Positions 8,768 through 18,178 of a stretch of DNA of 64,000 bases are shown here, in pieces; positions within the stretch are counted from its first letter, which is position 1; every line of letters starts with the position of its first letter. Source of the stretch: G963664835 sp965220775 (GTDB lineage Bacteria; Chloroflexota; UBA6077; FW602-bin22; JBCLEL01); NCBI GenBank assembly GCA_965220775.1, contig OZ244845.1, positions 1-64,000 on the forward strand, written 5' to 3'. Both the position numbers and the translations under genes were made by a program. The notes below the pieces were generated by a model, which saw nothing but the letters and a program-made list of their open reading frames with translations, searched no databases and had not been told where the DNA came from.

Positions 8768-11700
8768 TCAACGACCTCCTGCTCGATCCAGAAGACCACT
8801 CTCTACCCATACCTCAATAATGAGATGAGGATGTGACGGGTTTCGATCTACTTCCACAACCTTAGCGGATGTTCTATCTCCCGCATCTATACGGGGAGCG
8901 AGCAATCGGGCCTCAGCGCGGGGGATGTAACCCAAAGTATCCCCATTTAGGCGGACTTCGATTGCATTGGGGTAGTATTGATTCGCGTAGTCACGCACCA
9001 ACGTCACGGCACTATCAATCATGACTCCAGGCAATAGCGCCGCACGATTTTCGTAGCGAATTCCTGCTACTGAGCTGACCACGCTGCTTGTTCGTTCACG
9101 CAGTGAGGCCGTGATTACGCGATTGCTTGGGACGAGCGCCGCAGATCGCCGACTAAGCACGTCCGACTCATGTGCTGTCGCCCCAAAGCGGTAGCTGAAG
9201 TCCTCTTCAGTCAGGAAGGAGAACCAATTTACAAACGCGCTATAGGAGGCTCCGTCCATGTCGGCATCGGAAGCGAACCCTCCGGCCAGCGACGTCGACA
9301 ATTCTCTTGAGGGGCAGCCCAGAGTCATTGCCCACGACGCGCTCGGTGTCCTGACCCCGTAGCGGAACATCGTTGGCAACCAGCGAACGGACTCGGACAC
9401 TTCAGGGTCGTCGTCCAACACATGCTCAGCGATTGCGACGTACGCTCCAATGCCCCACGGTAAATTGAATCCAAAAAGGTCGGAGATGAATATGTTGAAC
9501 TTCCGTTGGTCAGCTCCTTTCGCCAGGTGTCGTCCCACGATCTCAGGCATGGGGACCTGCCCAAGCCAATCGCTTGCAAGCTCGATCAAATCACCCGAAA
9601 AATCATAGCCGGTGTCCATCTGCCGAAGATCAACTATGTCAGGCAGCAGAGTCGAGATAATGAGCTCAATCGGTGTGTCACGGCCATGGAGCACCTCCGC
9701 AACCAGGTTGGATTTTCCCAAGATGCGGTCCCGAAGTGTTAGACAACTGTGGACATCCAAACCGGTTCGCGCAAACACCCTCCTGGTTTCTTCATCAGTG
9801 ACTTCATTTCGTATTAGGCCGATGGTCTCAGCACCCATGACGTGCAGTGGATCGAGTGGCAGTCCTGCACTTCTGGCTTGTACGCCTACAAATGAGTCTC
9901 CTAAGAGCTCCTGGAAGAGTGTCTCGGCGGGCGTGCCCACAGATTCTTCAACCATGAGAGTTATCAACTCGGAATCCAGGAGGTGCCGGAAACGATCACT
10001 TGGCAGGCGTTGGTCACTTAATTGTTGGAGTACCGAAAACAGTTGTCCTCTGATAGGGGGAATGTCTCGTTTGAGAAGCCGCTCGTATTGTCTGGCTTGA
10101 TAACTGTCCTTTGCGGCAAGAATAACGTGTCCCTCGGTCTCGCGAGTAGCGCGTCCCGCCCTGCCGATCATGTTCGAGAGTTCCCGAGGATTGATCTCTT
10201 CCATGCCACCTTGCCCGTCCCCATCGTCATCATCGGCGTATCGACGGATCGAGTGGACAATCACAGTTTTTACTGGCAGGTTAACTCCTTGAGCCAGCGT
10301 TGTGGTCGATACAATCACCGGAACCAGGCCCCCTCTACAATCAGATTCAACCGCTTTCCGGACGGGGTCGGGCAAACCTGCGTGATGCACACCGATTCCT
10401 TCCGTAAGCAGCGAGGTGACGAGTGAGTCTTCACCCAACCACAAGGACGCAACTTCGATTGCAGCATTGGCTGGTCGGTCGTGTGTGCGGCTGAAGGGGT
10501 CCGGGATTTCTACATTATCCGTCTGTCGACGAAGCCGTAATCCACGCTGAATTGTTCTTGCTATTGACTCTGCATTCCCCCTACTTGTGGCAAAAATAAG
10601 GACAGGACCTTGCTTCGCAAAGTTGATTGCGAGTTCCGCAACAATCTCTCCTTTTGCGCGGCTCGGGAAGCTCACACTTTTTTGTTTCCGTAACTTGGGC
10701 GTGTAATCAATGTAATCATGCGGCGTTGCCGCGCCTAGGACGAAGGGGGCATCAGCCCCGGCAACAGGTCCCTCACGTGGATATGTGATGCGATCCCCTT
10801 CAGCGTTGTATATACCGATTAACTGACGTGTTGGGCGCCATTGCGATTGGATTAGTGCTTCACGATTCAAGCACAGCCATTCGGCAAAGTCCGCGGCATT
10901 CTCAGACGAAATCACTGCCGACACAAACAGGACCTTCGCTTCAGGCAACATGCGGCGCAGCAATTTTGTGAGAAGCAACTCATAACCCACGCCACGGTCT
11001 CTATCCTCAATGACATGTCCCTCATCCAAAATCACAAGTCCCACGTCAAGGAGCAACTCTGGGCTTATCCTGGTGAGAAGCGCCAGTTTCTCAGGGGTCG
11101 TGACTATCAGGTCTGCGCCGGCAATAATTTGGGACTCAAGTTCATCTACTTCAAATCCACCGAGTACACTCGATACGCGCAGACCCAGGTCCGCTAGGAT
11201 AGGCGTTAGCGACTCTTCAATCTCGTCAGCGAGGGATCTAAAGGGTGCTACGTAGATCGCCCTGTATGTTCCATCTGCAACGAGCATCTTGACAATGGCA
11301 AGTTCGGCGATGCGAGTCTTCCCGGCGCTCGTGGGCATACGAATCGAGAATCCCGACGGAGCGTCCAAGAGCCCTGTGGATAGCGCCTGTCGCTGTGACT
11401 CCCAAAGTTCGATTCGGCTAGTCGCGTCCAGCATGTTTGCAGCACTTCCGCGTGCAGAGAGAGTCGCGTACCGTTGCCATACAGGTTCAGTTTGCACCAA
11501 GCCTGATATCTGATGCCATACGCCGTTATTAATGATAAGTTCACCAACGCCCCGGAGCGTCCGTGCTTCTAACAATTCCGGAGCGCGGCCGCTAGTCCTC
11601 AACAGGTGGAAGAGTTCCTCAGACGCTTGCCGGAACGATTCTTCCGAGGTTGGTCCCTGCAATGCAGAAAGGGCTAGCGACCCGTACATGTCCGCAGCAA

Positions 11701-12334
11701 CCAACACGGAGGCCAAATCTATAAGCCTCTCCCCAACGTCTCCTCCATCTGTACTCTCGATCCAACGCTGCTCTAGCTGCTCGCGATTCAGTAAGACCAC
11801 TTCAGTCTCAACTCTTAGGCGCAGCAACTGCCGACGGAGAGCGAGCACAGCCCATCGGTCAAGGACTTCACCCAGATGAGGTGTGCCGTCCAGACTCGGC
11901 AATGGCATCAGAGGCAGGTCCCGCGCAATGCACAGCGAGTTCGCTTCATATCCCGCTAGCTGATACAGTCCCGCCGCGATCACCCTCGTCGTGACAGGTC
12001 TTCTCTCGTCCGGTAGATCAGCTAAGTATTCCATCACTTCTGCCGCCCTTAGCAGCGAACCGCTTAGGTCACTCAGAGCTTGCGAATTGGAATCAAGAAC
12101 CAACAAAGCAGTGTGAAGTGCTGATGTGGCCACTCGCTTCAGGCGCGGAATCGAATAAGTGTAGTCGATACGAGCCGCTACGTCGCGTGCCACCGAATCG
12201 AGGAGGTGCTTTGACCGAACTTGCGCCCAGTTGTTGAAGAAAGTTGGGTCTTCGAGAGAGGACCACAGCCTCTCTGTTGCGCCCCTAAGCAATTCCCTGC
12301 TAACCATTGGCGACCATCCGTTTGGCTTCGGCAT
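8768..12334 (-). CDS. hamB: Hachiman defence helicase HamB
   Basis: A 1188-residue superfamily 2 helicase of Ski2-like type. The N-terminal 300 residues are helical and specific to the family. The helicase core follows: Walker A MPTSAGKTR near 333-341, motif II DEGH at 437-440, SAV in motif III, HHAGL and TLAQGVNLP in the second RecA lobe, and motif VI GRAGRA near 730. The C-terminal third has no domain I can name. It overlaps the HamA gene by 35 bp (8 bp if translation begins at the internal ATG at 12307). In Hachiman systems HamB senses damaged or invading DNA and releases the HamA nuclease. Assignment rests on the pairing with a DUF1837-like gene. Confidence 0.85.
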   Translation of the reverse strand: MPKPNGWSPMVSRELLRGATERLWSSLEDPTFFNNWAQVRSKHLLDSVARDVAARIDYTYSIPRLKRVATSALHTALLVLDSNSQALSDLSGSLLRAAEVMEYLADLPDERRPVTTRVIAAGLYQLAGYEANSLCIARDLPLMPLPSLDGTPHLGEVLDRWAVLALRRQLLRLRVETEVVLLNREQLEQRWIESTDGGDVGERLIDLASVLVAADMYGSLALSALQGPTSEESFRQASEELFHLLRTSGRAPELLEARTLRGVGELIINNGVWHQISGLVQTEPVWQRYATLSARGSAANMLDATSRIELWESQRQALSTGLLDAPSGFSIRMPTSAGKTRIAELAIVKMLVADGTYRAIYVAPFRSLADEIEESLTPILADLGLRVSSVLGGFEVDELESQIIAGADLIVTTPEKLALLTRISPELLLDVGLVILDEGHVIEDRDRGVGYELLLTKLLRRMLPEAKVLFVSAVISSENAADFAEWLCLNREALIQSQWRPTRQLIGIYNAEGDRITYPREGPVAGADAPFVLGAATPHDYIDYTPKLRKQKSVSFPSRAKGEIVAELAINFAKQGPVLIFATSRGNAESIARTIQRGLRLRRQTDNVEIPDPFSRTHDRPANAAIEVASLWLGEDSLVTSLLTEGIGVHHAGLPDPVRKAVESDCRGGLVPVIVSTTTLAQGVNLPVKTVIVHSIRRYADDDDGDGQGGMEEINPRELSNMIGRAGRATRETEGHVILAAKDSYQARQYERLLKRDIPPIRGQLFSVLQQLSDQRLPSDRFRHLLDSELITLMVEESVGTPAETLFQELLGDSFVGVQARSAGLPLDPLHVMGAETIGLIRNEVTDEETRRVFARTGLDVHSCLTLRDRILGKSNLVAEVLHGRDTPIELIISTLLPDIVDLRQMDTGYDFSGDLIELASDWLGQVPMPEIVGRHLAKGADQRKFNIFISDLFGFNLPWGIGAYVAIAEHVLDDDPEVSESVRWLPTMFRYGVRTPSASWAMTLGCPSRELSTSLAGGFASDADMDGASYSAFVNWFSFLTEEDFSYRFGATAHESDVLSRRSAALVPSNRVITASLRERTSSVVSSVAGIRYENRAALLPGVMIDSAVTLVRDYANQYYPNAIEVRLNGDTLGYIPRAEARLLAPRIDAGDRTSAKVVEVDRNPSHPHLIIEVWVESGLLDRAGGR

Positions 12335-13070
12335 ATGAGCTAGCGATTACGTCTTTAAGTCTGTCTCGCGTTAGAACATAGCACTTGAAATCCTCTGCTA
12401 AAGCCAATTCGCCTGAAACAAAGTCATCGTGGAGGGCATCAAGAATATCATCACGCCAGACTTGCTCGTCAAAGACAAAGAGTATCCTCAACGCACGTGG
12501 CACAGGCGGCGCTCTGTGCATAGCTTCTTCAAGTTGGAGGTATGCAGTTTGGTCATTGGCATCCAGCAATCGATCTAGCGTGAAGAAAAGGACATGAGGC
12601 TCTTCATCTTCGATGTCCTGGTGGACTCGCCGGTATGCTTCCTGTCCCAGCGCAGCATTCGGAGCTGTCGTGCCTGCCTTGGCCTCACCAAATAAGAATC
12701 CGACAATGCGGTCGTTCTCCATATTGACACAGAAAACATCGGTGAGCTTCATCGGCCAATTGGGGGACTCCCGGTGGCGGAGTTTCTCGATAACTCTCTT
12801 CACATCCTCTTCGACTTCAAGAAGGTGTCCCGCAACGACTTCCCCAAAGTCACCGATGCGAATGTTCTCTCTGGGAGCAACGTGAGCATCGAAGTGATTG
12901 ACTGCAGCTGTCAGACCGAGGCGCTGCAATATTCCCCTAAGTTGCTCTACGTTGGCCAAGCCGCTGAGTAGAAACCCAGCCACCGTTTCTTCAACAGCAG
13001 GCGAGCTCCCCAGGACTCCGCGTTGGAGCTCGAATCTATAGCTGCTGTCCTTGTCAACGCTATACCACAC
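12300..13070 (-). CDS. hamA: Hachiman effector nuclease HamA (DUF1837-like)
   Basis: A 256-residue protein matching HamA/DUF1837. A PD-(D/E)xK-type nuclease core can be read: GDFGEVVAGHLLE (E76), KLTDVF (D111) and FGEAKAG (E129, K131). The GTG start has GAGGA upstream. It is the first gene of a two-gene unit with the overlapping helicase gene, the arrangement of Hachiman anti-phage systems, in which HamA is held inactive by HamB and degrades DNA when released. Toxin-antitoxin genes on both sides fit a defence island. Confidence 0.82.
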   Translation of the reverse strand: MWYSVDKDSSYRFELQRGVLGSSPAVEETVAGFLLSGLANVEQLRGILQRLGLTAAVNHFDAHVAPRENIRIGDFGEVVAGHLLEVEEDVKRVIEKLRHRESPNWPMKLTDVFCVNMENDRIVGFLFGEAKAGTTAPNAALGQEAYRRVHQDIEDEEPHVLFFTLDRLLDANDQTAYLQLEEAMHRAPPVPRALRILFVFDEQVWRDDILDALHDDFVSGELALAEDFKCYVLTRDRLKDVIASSYAEAKRMVANG

Positions 13071-13148
13071 GTGGATTCCTCACCGTCGTAAGTCAGTCTC
13101 ATCTATGTAGGTAGTCGCCAGCAACTTATGATCTCTTCGTTCGACAGT

Positions 13149-13355
13149 TCACCCGGTGTCCAGAGACCTGAGAGGCATGCGCTGGTCGGCTGTCCACACA
13201 TCACAGCCAAGGCTCTCGGCCAATGCCAAATAGTGGGCGTCGTAGGCCGCACCCTGCCTGAGTTGGCTCTCTATCGCTCTCCCCACCATCGTATTGGGCA
13301 AAGAATCCACCAGCTTCATCACGCCCAACCCAAACCGCTTCGTCCGCGCCTTCAA
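13149..13355 (-). pseudogene. Truncated PIN-domain protein
   Basis: A 68-residue frame carrying only the C-terminal half of a PIN domain: LRQGAAYDAHYLALAESLGC followed by DVWTADQRM. The N-terminal acidic residues and a partner antitoxin are missing, and the sequence upstream is low-complexity intergenic DNA. It is probably a decayed VapC between the Hachiman genes and the Fic gene. Confidence 0.55.
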
Positions 13356-13411
13356 CTCACTTTCATTCTATGAGTTCACACCCCAAATCCAAAATCCTCA
13401 ATTCAAACTTC

Positions 13412-14287
13412 TCAATTCGCCCCAATCTTCCACACGCCCCTCTCGCGGAAAGCTGGAATGGTCTGACGACGGGCCGCGTTCGTGACCGCCGGCGCGGAGA
13501 GCCCGTTTTGCCTGACATACTCCGACAATCTGACGATTGGCTCACCTCTCATATAGGTAACTCTCTTGTGCAAGGACTCGACCAGGGCGCGTGCCAGGAT
13601 ACTTTCCATTGTCCTCGTTCTTCTCAGGTCCTCATAGTCCTTGAATGCCCGATAGTAGGTCTTCTTCTCCGAGTCGCGGATGATAACCCGCGGCAGACCG
13701 AGCTTCAGTAGCTGAAAGTTGATGAGGACCCGCCCTATGCGGCCATTGCCGTCGCAGAAGGGATGGATGACCTCGAAATCCAGGTGGAATCGGGCCATCT
13801 TGTCCAAAAAGTAGGAGTCGAGGTCACTGGAATACTCGACAAGGATATTGCCCATCATGCGCTCCACCTGCTCGGGCGCCGGCGCGATATGGGCACCCAC
13901 ACGCACGTACTCGCCCCGCCGGCGGAAGCGGCCCGCTATCGCATCATCGATGCCGCCCATAAGCATCTGATGAAACAGCAGAATCAGGTCGTTGTTCAGC
14001 TCGCTATCTTTGACTTTGTTGCGCTTGTACTCCGTGACGCGGGCGAGGTTTTTCGCCTCGAAGACCTCCCGCACAGACACATTCCGGGACAGCATCTGCT
14101 CCAGCAGGATTCTCTCAGTCTCCTCGAGGGTAAGAGTCGAGTTCTCGATGGCGTTCGAGTTGTAAACACTCTCGGGAATCTCTACCTCATCAATCATCGA
14201 CAGCAGCGATTCCTTACCCGGCCGCAAGGTATCGTACTCTCGCTTCAGTGCCTGGATGCGTCTCTTTATCGGTTGCGAAGTCGCCAT
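13412..14287 (-). CDS. Fic-family protein (class II, self-inhibited)
   Basis: A 291-residue Fic protein, expected to transfer AMP (or another nucleotide group) to target proteins. The catalytic loop HPFCDGNGRIGR is intact from H175. An N-terminal inhibitory motif, S44-NAI-E48-N49, matches the (S/T)xxxE(G/N) signature of class II Fic enzymes, which inhibit themselves without a partner protein. The last 60 residues look like a winged helix. It lies next to the Hachiman genes. Its target is unknown. Confidence 0.9.
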   Translation of the reverse strand: MATSQPIKRRIQALKREYDTLRPGKESLLSMIDEVEIPESVYNSNAIENSTLTLEETERILLEQMLSRNVSVREVFEAKNLARVTEYKRNKVKDSELNNDLILLFHQMLMGGIDDAIAGRFRRRGEYVRVGAHIAPAPEQVERMMGNILVEYSSDLDSYFLDKMARFHLDFEVIHPFCDGNGRIGRVLINFQLLKLGLPRVIIRDSEKKTYYRAFKDYEDLRRTRTMESILARALVESLHKRVTYMRGEPIVRLSEYVRQNGLSAPAVTNAARRQTIPAFRERGVWKIGAN

Positions 14288-14464
14288 GTCTTCACCACGA
14301 GCCGTTCACTATATTAGAGCATAAACGAGTGAAGACCACGCTAAAGATAGTGGTTATTCACTGTCTACCCGCTCATCCCGCACCTAAGATCCTCAATGCT
14401 CAATCCGCATCCAGCGCCGTCCGCGACAGGTAGTTGATCAGCGCCACGCCGGCCCCGGCCATCA

Positions 14465-14755
14465 CTACTTTACAGAACGGGCCGTCCTCCGGACGTGCTC
14501 GCGGAGCGCCCCATTGATGTCCGTCTGGTATCCGCGACCGTCACGAGCATGGGCCTTGAACCAGGCTATGATATCCGCGTCCAGCCTCAGCGTAATCTGC
14601 TGCTTCACAGGCCGGTAGAAGACCCCGCGCCTGGCATCGGACCAGTCGAGAATCTCCGGCGCGTCGGTCGTGTCGATCTCGTCCTCCGGCAGAGCCTCCA
14701 ACGCCCTTATCTGCGCCTGAACCTCTGGCGGCAGCTCAGTAATGTCCTTCTTCAT
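14465..14755 (-). CDS. brnA: BrnA-family antitoxin
   Basis: A 96-residue antitoxin of the BrnA type. The N-terminal region binds the toxin, and the C-terminal ribbon-helix-helix begins with KQQITLRLDADIIAWFKAHA. RGYQTDINGALREHV, characteristic of this family, follows. A GGGAGG is four bases before the ATG. It lies downstream of, and overlaps, brnT by 20 bp. The BrnA dimer normally represses the operon. Confidence 0.88.
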   Translation of the reverse strand: MKKDITELPPEVQAQIRALEALPEDEIDTTDAPEILDWSDARRGVFYRPVKQQITLRLDADIIAWFKAHARDGRGYQTDINGALREHVRRTARSVK

Positions 14756-15026
14756 AAGCCTCCCTCTCGTGCCTCGTCGCCTTACGTGCGGAGATGATGC
14801 GTCCGATCTCTTCGCCGGTCTCCCTGTCGAAGTCGGGCCAAGAGTGGACTACCATCACGACTTGAGTGCCCACCATGCCGATGGTTCGCCACCGTTGCTC
14901 ATATCTATATGGGTCTTCCCGCGTCGCAGACATGGGATCGTCAAACACGAAGATCGCAGCCTCGAAGCTGAGGCCGTGCGATTGAAGGTTCGCCCTATTC
15001 TTGGCCTTATCCCAAGTCCAACGCAA
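14736..15026 (-). CDS. brnT: BrnT-family ribonuclease toxin
   Basis: A 96-residue BrnT toxin with the family start WDKAKNRANLQSHGLSFEAA, the middle segment RWRTIGMVGTQVVMVVHSW and the end RIISARKATRHEREAY. BrnT is a RelE-like ribonuclease. The TTG start has GAGG upstream. It is the first gene of the brnTA pair. Confidence 0.88.
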   Translation of the reverse strand: MRWTWDKAKNRANLQSHGLSFEAAIFVFDDPMSATREDPYRYEQRWRTIGMVGTQVVMVVHSWPDFDRETGEEIGRIISARKATRHEREAYEEGHY

Positions 15027-15095
15027 ACGCGGTTACCTCTTCACCACACTACGCCATTGTAGTTACAGGAATGTCGGCGGTCAATACCTGCCTCG

Positions 15096-15126
15096 CCACA
15101 ATCGGCGGGGTAACGCCCGATTGTGG
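15096..15126. repeat. Stem-loop upstream of brnT
   Basis: A perfect 10-bp inverted repeat, CCACAATCGG with CCGATTGTGG, separated by an 11-base loop, about 70 bp upstream of the BrnT start. No T-run follows, so it is not a simple terminator. It may be an operator or the end of a lost mobile element. Confidence 0.4.
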
Positions 15127-15197
15127 GGCAAGATCTGGCTACAGGTCGAGAACGAACCTCAACGCGAAGTTTCTAAAGTTGTTAAGTTTGCTAAAGT

Positions 15198-15508
15198 TTG
15201 TACGGACACGGAATCTTCCGTAGTGGGCTTGCTTTCAATGGGTATAGTCGGCGTGATGTCCACGTTGTCGTTCCTGTGGACGATGACCTCATCCACGACC
15301 ATCTGCAGGATCTCCTTTCGCTGCTCGGGGGTCGATGTAAAGGGCGGAGTAATATGGACCGGCGAGGCGGGTGTGAAGGATGTACAAGGTGGAACTGTAC
15401 GTTCGGGTGCGCCGGGCGGGGATGAGCACTCGGGAGGCGGCCCGAGTAGTCGGTCTGCACCGGGACACGGTGCGCAAGATGCTGGAGTACTCGGCGCCGG
15501 AGGGCTGA
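15198..15508 (+). mobile_element. Remnant of an IS21-family element (istA 5' end)
   Basis: A 42-codon frame at 15380-15508 reads MYKVELYVRVRRAGMSTREA followed by ARVVGLHRDTVRKMLEYSAP, matching the N-terminal helix-turn-helix of IstA transposases, and then stops. The upstream 180 bp begin TGTACGGACACGG, which could be a left terminal end. The rest of istA and all of istB are absent. Classification relies on the short protein match. Confidence 0.5.
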
Positions 15509-15649
15509 GGGCTTGTTATTGTAATAAGCAATCTTCTCTGAGCTACGGTAACATCGTCTGATCTCGAAAGTCAGGCACTGGCCTACCATGCTGCGAGTAC
15601 CAGGTGGCCGGGTTTGGGCTTCCCACTAGGCGGACGTGGAGACCGTGGA

Positions 15650-16018
15650 AGACCGGTTGCGCCGGGAAGGGTTGGTGAAGCGTCAACGGATTCTCCCTGC
15701 GTCCGGCTGGTGCTGAGAAGCAGCCGGGTTAGATCAGAGTGGATCCTGAATAGCGGCAATCCCTCACGTCATCTAGTTCCTGAAAGGAGGCGGAGGGGGA
15801 GGCAAAATGACCCTGATCAGACCGGCGGCGGAACACTACCCGGCAGCAGGACAGACAGGAAAACCTATGTGCGGCGCCCTGCCCAAGAACAGAGAGCAAA
15901 CCTTAAGGGAACCCCCCGGGAACGATTCCGGCATCCGGGAGGGGGACTGCGGGAGATGCATCATCGTCCTGCAACAGACCTGAAGAGATCACCTGGGTGA
16001 TCCAGACATGATTGTGAG
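15650..16018 (+). other. Possible group II intron 5' remnant
   Basis: This stretch contains GCGCCGGGAAGGGTTGGTGA and AATAGCGGCAATCCC-like segments resembling domain I of bacterial group II introns. An open stretch from 15807 starts MTLIRPAAEHYPAAG but stops after about 57 codons. No reverse-transcriptase motif follows; the next gene is a methyltransferase. This is a tentative reading based on sequence flavour. A folding or Rfam search is needed to decide. Confidence 0.25.
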
Positions 16019-16024
16019 GTATCA

Positions 16025-16708
16025 ATGAAGCGTTGGCAGTTGATCGGCCGGGCCCAAACCCCCGGCGGAGGAGCGGAGCTCGTTTTGTACCAACGTGACT
16101 CTGAGTTCTCGCTCCAAGCGGATAACCTGGAACTCATGAACAGCAGGGTTTATGGGTCAGAAGAACCCATGGCCAGACTGGGCTGTCAGAACTTGGCAAA
16201 ACGGCCGAGGGTCCGCGTTCTGATTGGTGGTCTGGGAATGGGCTATTCGGTGAGAACGGCGCTGGACATCCTTGGCGAGGATGCCCGGGTTGTGGTCGCG
16301 GAGCTGGTGCCAGCCGTGGTTGAATGGAACCGGGGAGTGCTTGCCGATTTGGCCGGTCGGCCTCTTGACGACCGCCGGACTGAACTCCATGAAGCCGATG
16401 TTATCCAGTTGATAACGTCCGCCAGAGGTGACTACGATGCCATCCTGCTTGATGTCGACAATGGCGCGGAGGCGATGGTCCGAAAGAGCAACAACTGGCT
16501 TTACAGCCTACCGGGGCTGACCGCCACCTACGCGGCGTTGCGGCGCGGTGGGGTATTGGCGATATGGTCTGCCGGTTCTCAACCGCCATTCGTCAGACGT
16601 TTGCGCCGTGCCCGTTTCGAGGTGGATGAAGTCAAGGTGCGGGCGCGTGGTAGAAGCAGCCGCAAGGGAGGCTCACATCATGTCGTCTGGATTGCCACGC
16701 GCGGTTGA
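16025..16708 (+). CDS. Spermidine synthase-like SAM-dependent methyltransferase
   Basis: A 227-residue protein of the spermidine synthase/class I methyltransferase fold. The nucleotide-binding motif is VRVLIGGLGMGYSVRTAL, followed by acidic VVAELVPAVVEWNRG and DYDAILLDVDNG in the place where spermidine synthases have their D-rich motif. It is shorter than polyamine synthases, and its N-terminal beta region is reduced, so it may be a methyltransferase or a putrescine-transferase relative. It stands alone among mobile-element debris. GTGAGGT precedes the ATG. Confidence 0.75.
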   Translation: MKRWQLIGRAQTPGGGAELVLYQRDSEFSLQADNLELMNSRVYGSEEPMARLGCQNLAKRPRVRVLIGGLGMGYSVRTALDILGEDARVVVAELVPAVVEWNRGVLADLAGRPLDDRRTELHEADVIQLITSARGDYDAILLDVDNGAEAMVRKSNNWLYSLPGLTATYAALRRGGVLAIWSAGSQPPFVRRLRRARFEVDEVKVRARGRSSRKGGSHHVVWIATRG

Positions 16709-16751
16709 TGGAGGACAGCAACAGCACCAGCCACCTGCGCATCGTCTCCAC

Positions 16752-16858
16752 TCATCGCTGCCGGAACTGGAAAGGACAGGCGACGCAGGCCGAGCGTTCC
16801 AGCAGCTTGTCGTAGCGGGCGGCCCACTTGTGCGTCCCGGCTCGTCTAGCTCAGCTCC
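16752..16858 (-). pseudogene. C-terminal fragment of an IS5-like transposase
   Basis: A short minus-strand frame reads ARRAGTHKWAARYDKLLERS and ends at a TGA. The WAARYDKL segment resembles the C-terminal end of IS5-family DDE transposases. Nothing upstream continues the gene. It is consistent with the surrounding mobile-element decay. Confidence 0.4.
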
Positions 16859-17042
16859 GGCCGGCCTAGCGGGGTTCGGCGCCTAGGTTGCACGCCACGC
16901 CCTTTCCCAACGGCCCCGCCCTCTCCGGCAGACACGCTACTGTCTAGCAATCTTGAATGGACCCAAATCGACCGCCCACGAGTACCTGAGTCTTCCGTGT
17001 CTATTGAGTCCGTCGAATGAAGGTTCTTGATTGTGCCCAGCT

Positions 17043-17085
17043 TGGTGGAGGCTCGGGGACTCGAGCCCCTGACCCCTGCAAGGCA
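17043..17085 (-). pseudogene. Partial copy of the tRNA-Ala 3' part
   Basis: About 43 bp resemble the 3' half of tRNA-Ala(CGC) (T-arm and acceptor end with CCA) with several changes. The anticodon side is lost. It is one of three copies of this tRNA end within 3.2 kb on the same strand, a pattern left by elements that integrate into tRNA genes. Confidence 0.5.
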
Positions 17086-17257
17086 ACGCCGGCGCGTAGA
17101 CAAGGCTGGGACGCTCAGGACCTTGACCCAGAGATTGCGAGAGCGGACCGGAGCCCGGCCTCACGCTCCCTGACAGGTATTGATCAGCCGACCACGATAG
17201 CGGGCATAGGAGCGGATGACGCGGTTGGCTCTGGACGCGGCACCGACCCCAACTCCA

Positions 17258-18118
17258 TTAGAAGTCGACGCCGATCTCCCGCTCGACTCGCAGGTCCGGC
17301 CGCATCTTTCTCGACAGCACTCCCTTCACCAACCACCGGACCGAGGACTTGTCCGTCTTCAGGGTTGGCGCGCTGACCTTCCCCACGCTCAATCGAAAAC
17401 TCCATTCGCGCATCTCGCCGGCCGGCAGCGACGCCTCCGGCTCCAACACCACCCTGTCCGCTGTGTGGTCTCGCTGCACGTTGCCGAATTTCTCGATCCT
17501 AACCAGCTCGGCCCTGACCTCCGACACGCCCACGTCCTGCAGCATCTCGGCCCGTAGGCTGCCGGCCACTCTATCCCCTGAACGCGCGTCCCCCGATGAC
17601 AGCTCTAGCGTGAGGACACATTGGCCGTGCCTGGACTCCGCAAAGGCAGGCCGAGGTGACGAGTCGTCCGGCCCGGGCGGCCGGACGACGGTGACCTCCT
17701 GACTATGTTGAATGTCCCGTGCCTTGGCGACGTCCAGGGAAGCTGCGACCGCCCACGATATGCCGGGATCGATCTTGTTCACACTAACGCCGGTCAAGGT
17801 AGGCAGCGCGGCCGCCGGCACGGCCAACGTCACGTCGCCGGAATATGGCAGCCCGGCCCGTACAGTTCCGCCCTCCATGAAGGAACCGCCCTCGCGGCTC
17901 AGGGTCCGGGCTCGCCTATGGTAGTGTTGACCGTATTGACTGCTTGTCATCTGCACGTAGGTCTCCGTGCAAATTAGCTCCACCTTCCCCTGCCGGACAT
18001 CGAAATCTTGCTTCGGAACAAGCGTCACCCGGGCCCTCAGTTCGTCGCCCACTTGAACTACGGTCTTGTCTACCTCGATTTGCAGGTCGGCCCCAGGCCG
18101 GCGAAAAAGCGAAAGCAC
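17258..18118 (-). CDS. Arrestin/Spo0M-like protein
   Basis: A 286-residue protein made mostly of predicted beta strands, with the segments QIEVDKTVVQVGDELRARVT near the start, and VLTLELSSGDARSGDRVAGS and SVRWLVKGVLSRKMRPDLRV in the second half. This pattern fits the two-sandwich arrestin-like fold seen in Spo0M and Vps26-type proteins. No signal peptide or membrane segment is visible, so it is cytoplasmic. The role is unknown; bacterial relatives are linked to stress or development. The GTG start has AGGGAGA upstream. Confidence 0.5.
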   Translation of the reverse strand: MLSLFRRPGADLQIEVDKTVVQVGDELRARVTLVPKQDFDVRQGKVELICTETYVQMTSSQYGQHYHRRARTLSREGGSFMEGGTVRAGLPYSGDVTLAVPAAALPTLTGVSVNKIDPGISWAVAASLDVAKARDIQHSQEVTVVRPPGPDDSSPRPAFAESRHGQCVLTLELSSGDARSGDRVAGSLRAEMLQDVGVSEVRAELVRIEKFGNVQRDHTADRVVLEPEASLPAGEMREWSFRLSVGKVSAPTLKTDKSSVRWLVKGVLSRKMRPDLRVEREIGVDF

Positions 18119-18178
18119 GCTGCTACTTCTCCCTGTCCAACGATTTGGTTACGAAAGCCCGTCCCGGCCTTCAACAAT

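Noticed and set aside
14300..14360. Possible operator (AGTGAA/TTCACT repeats) upstream of the Fic gene
   Set aside because: The half-sites are short and irregularly spaced; I could not separate this from chance in an AT-rich gap.
14400..14462. 20-residue frame MAGAGVALINYLSRTALDAD after brnA
   Set aside because: Too short to judge; could be a gene fragment, but no family can be assigned.
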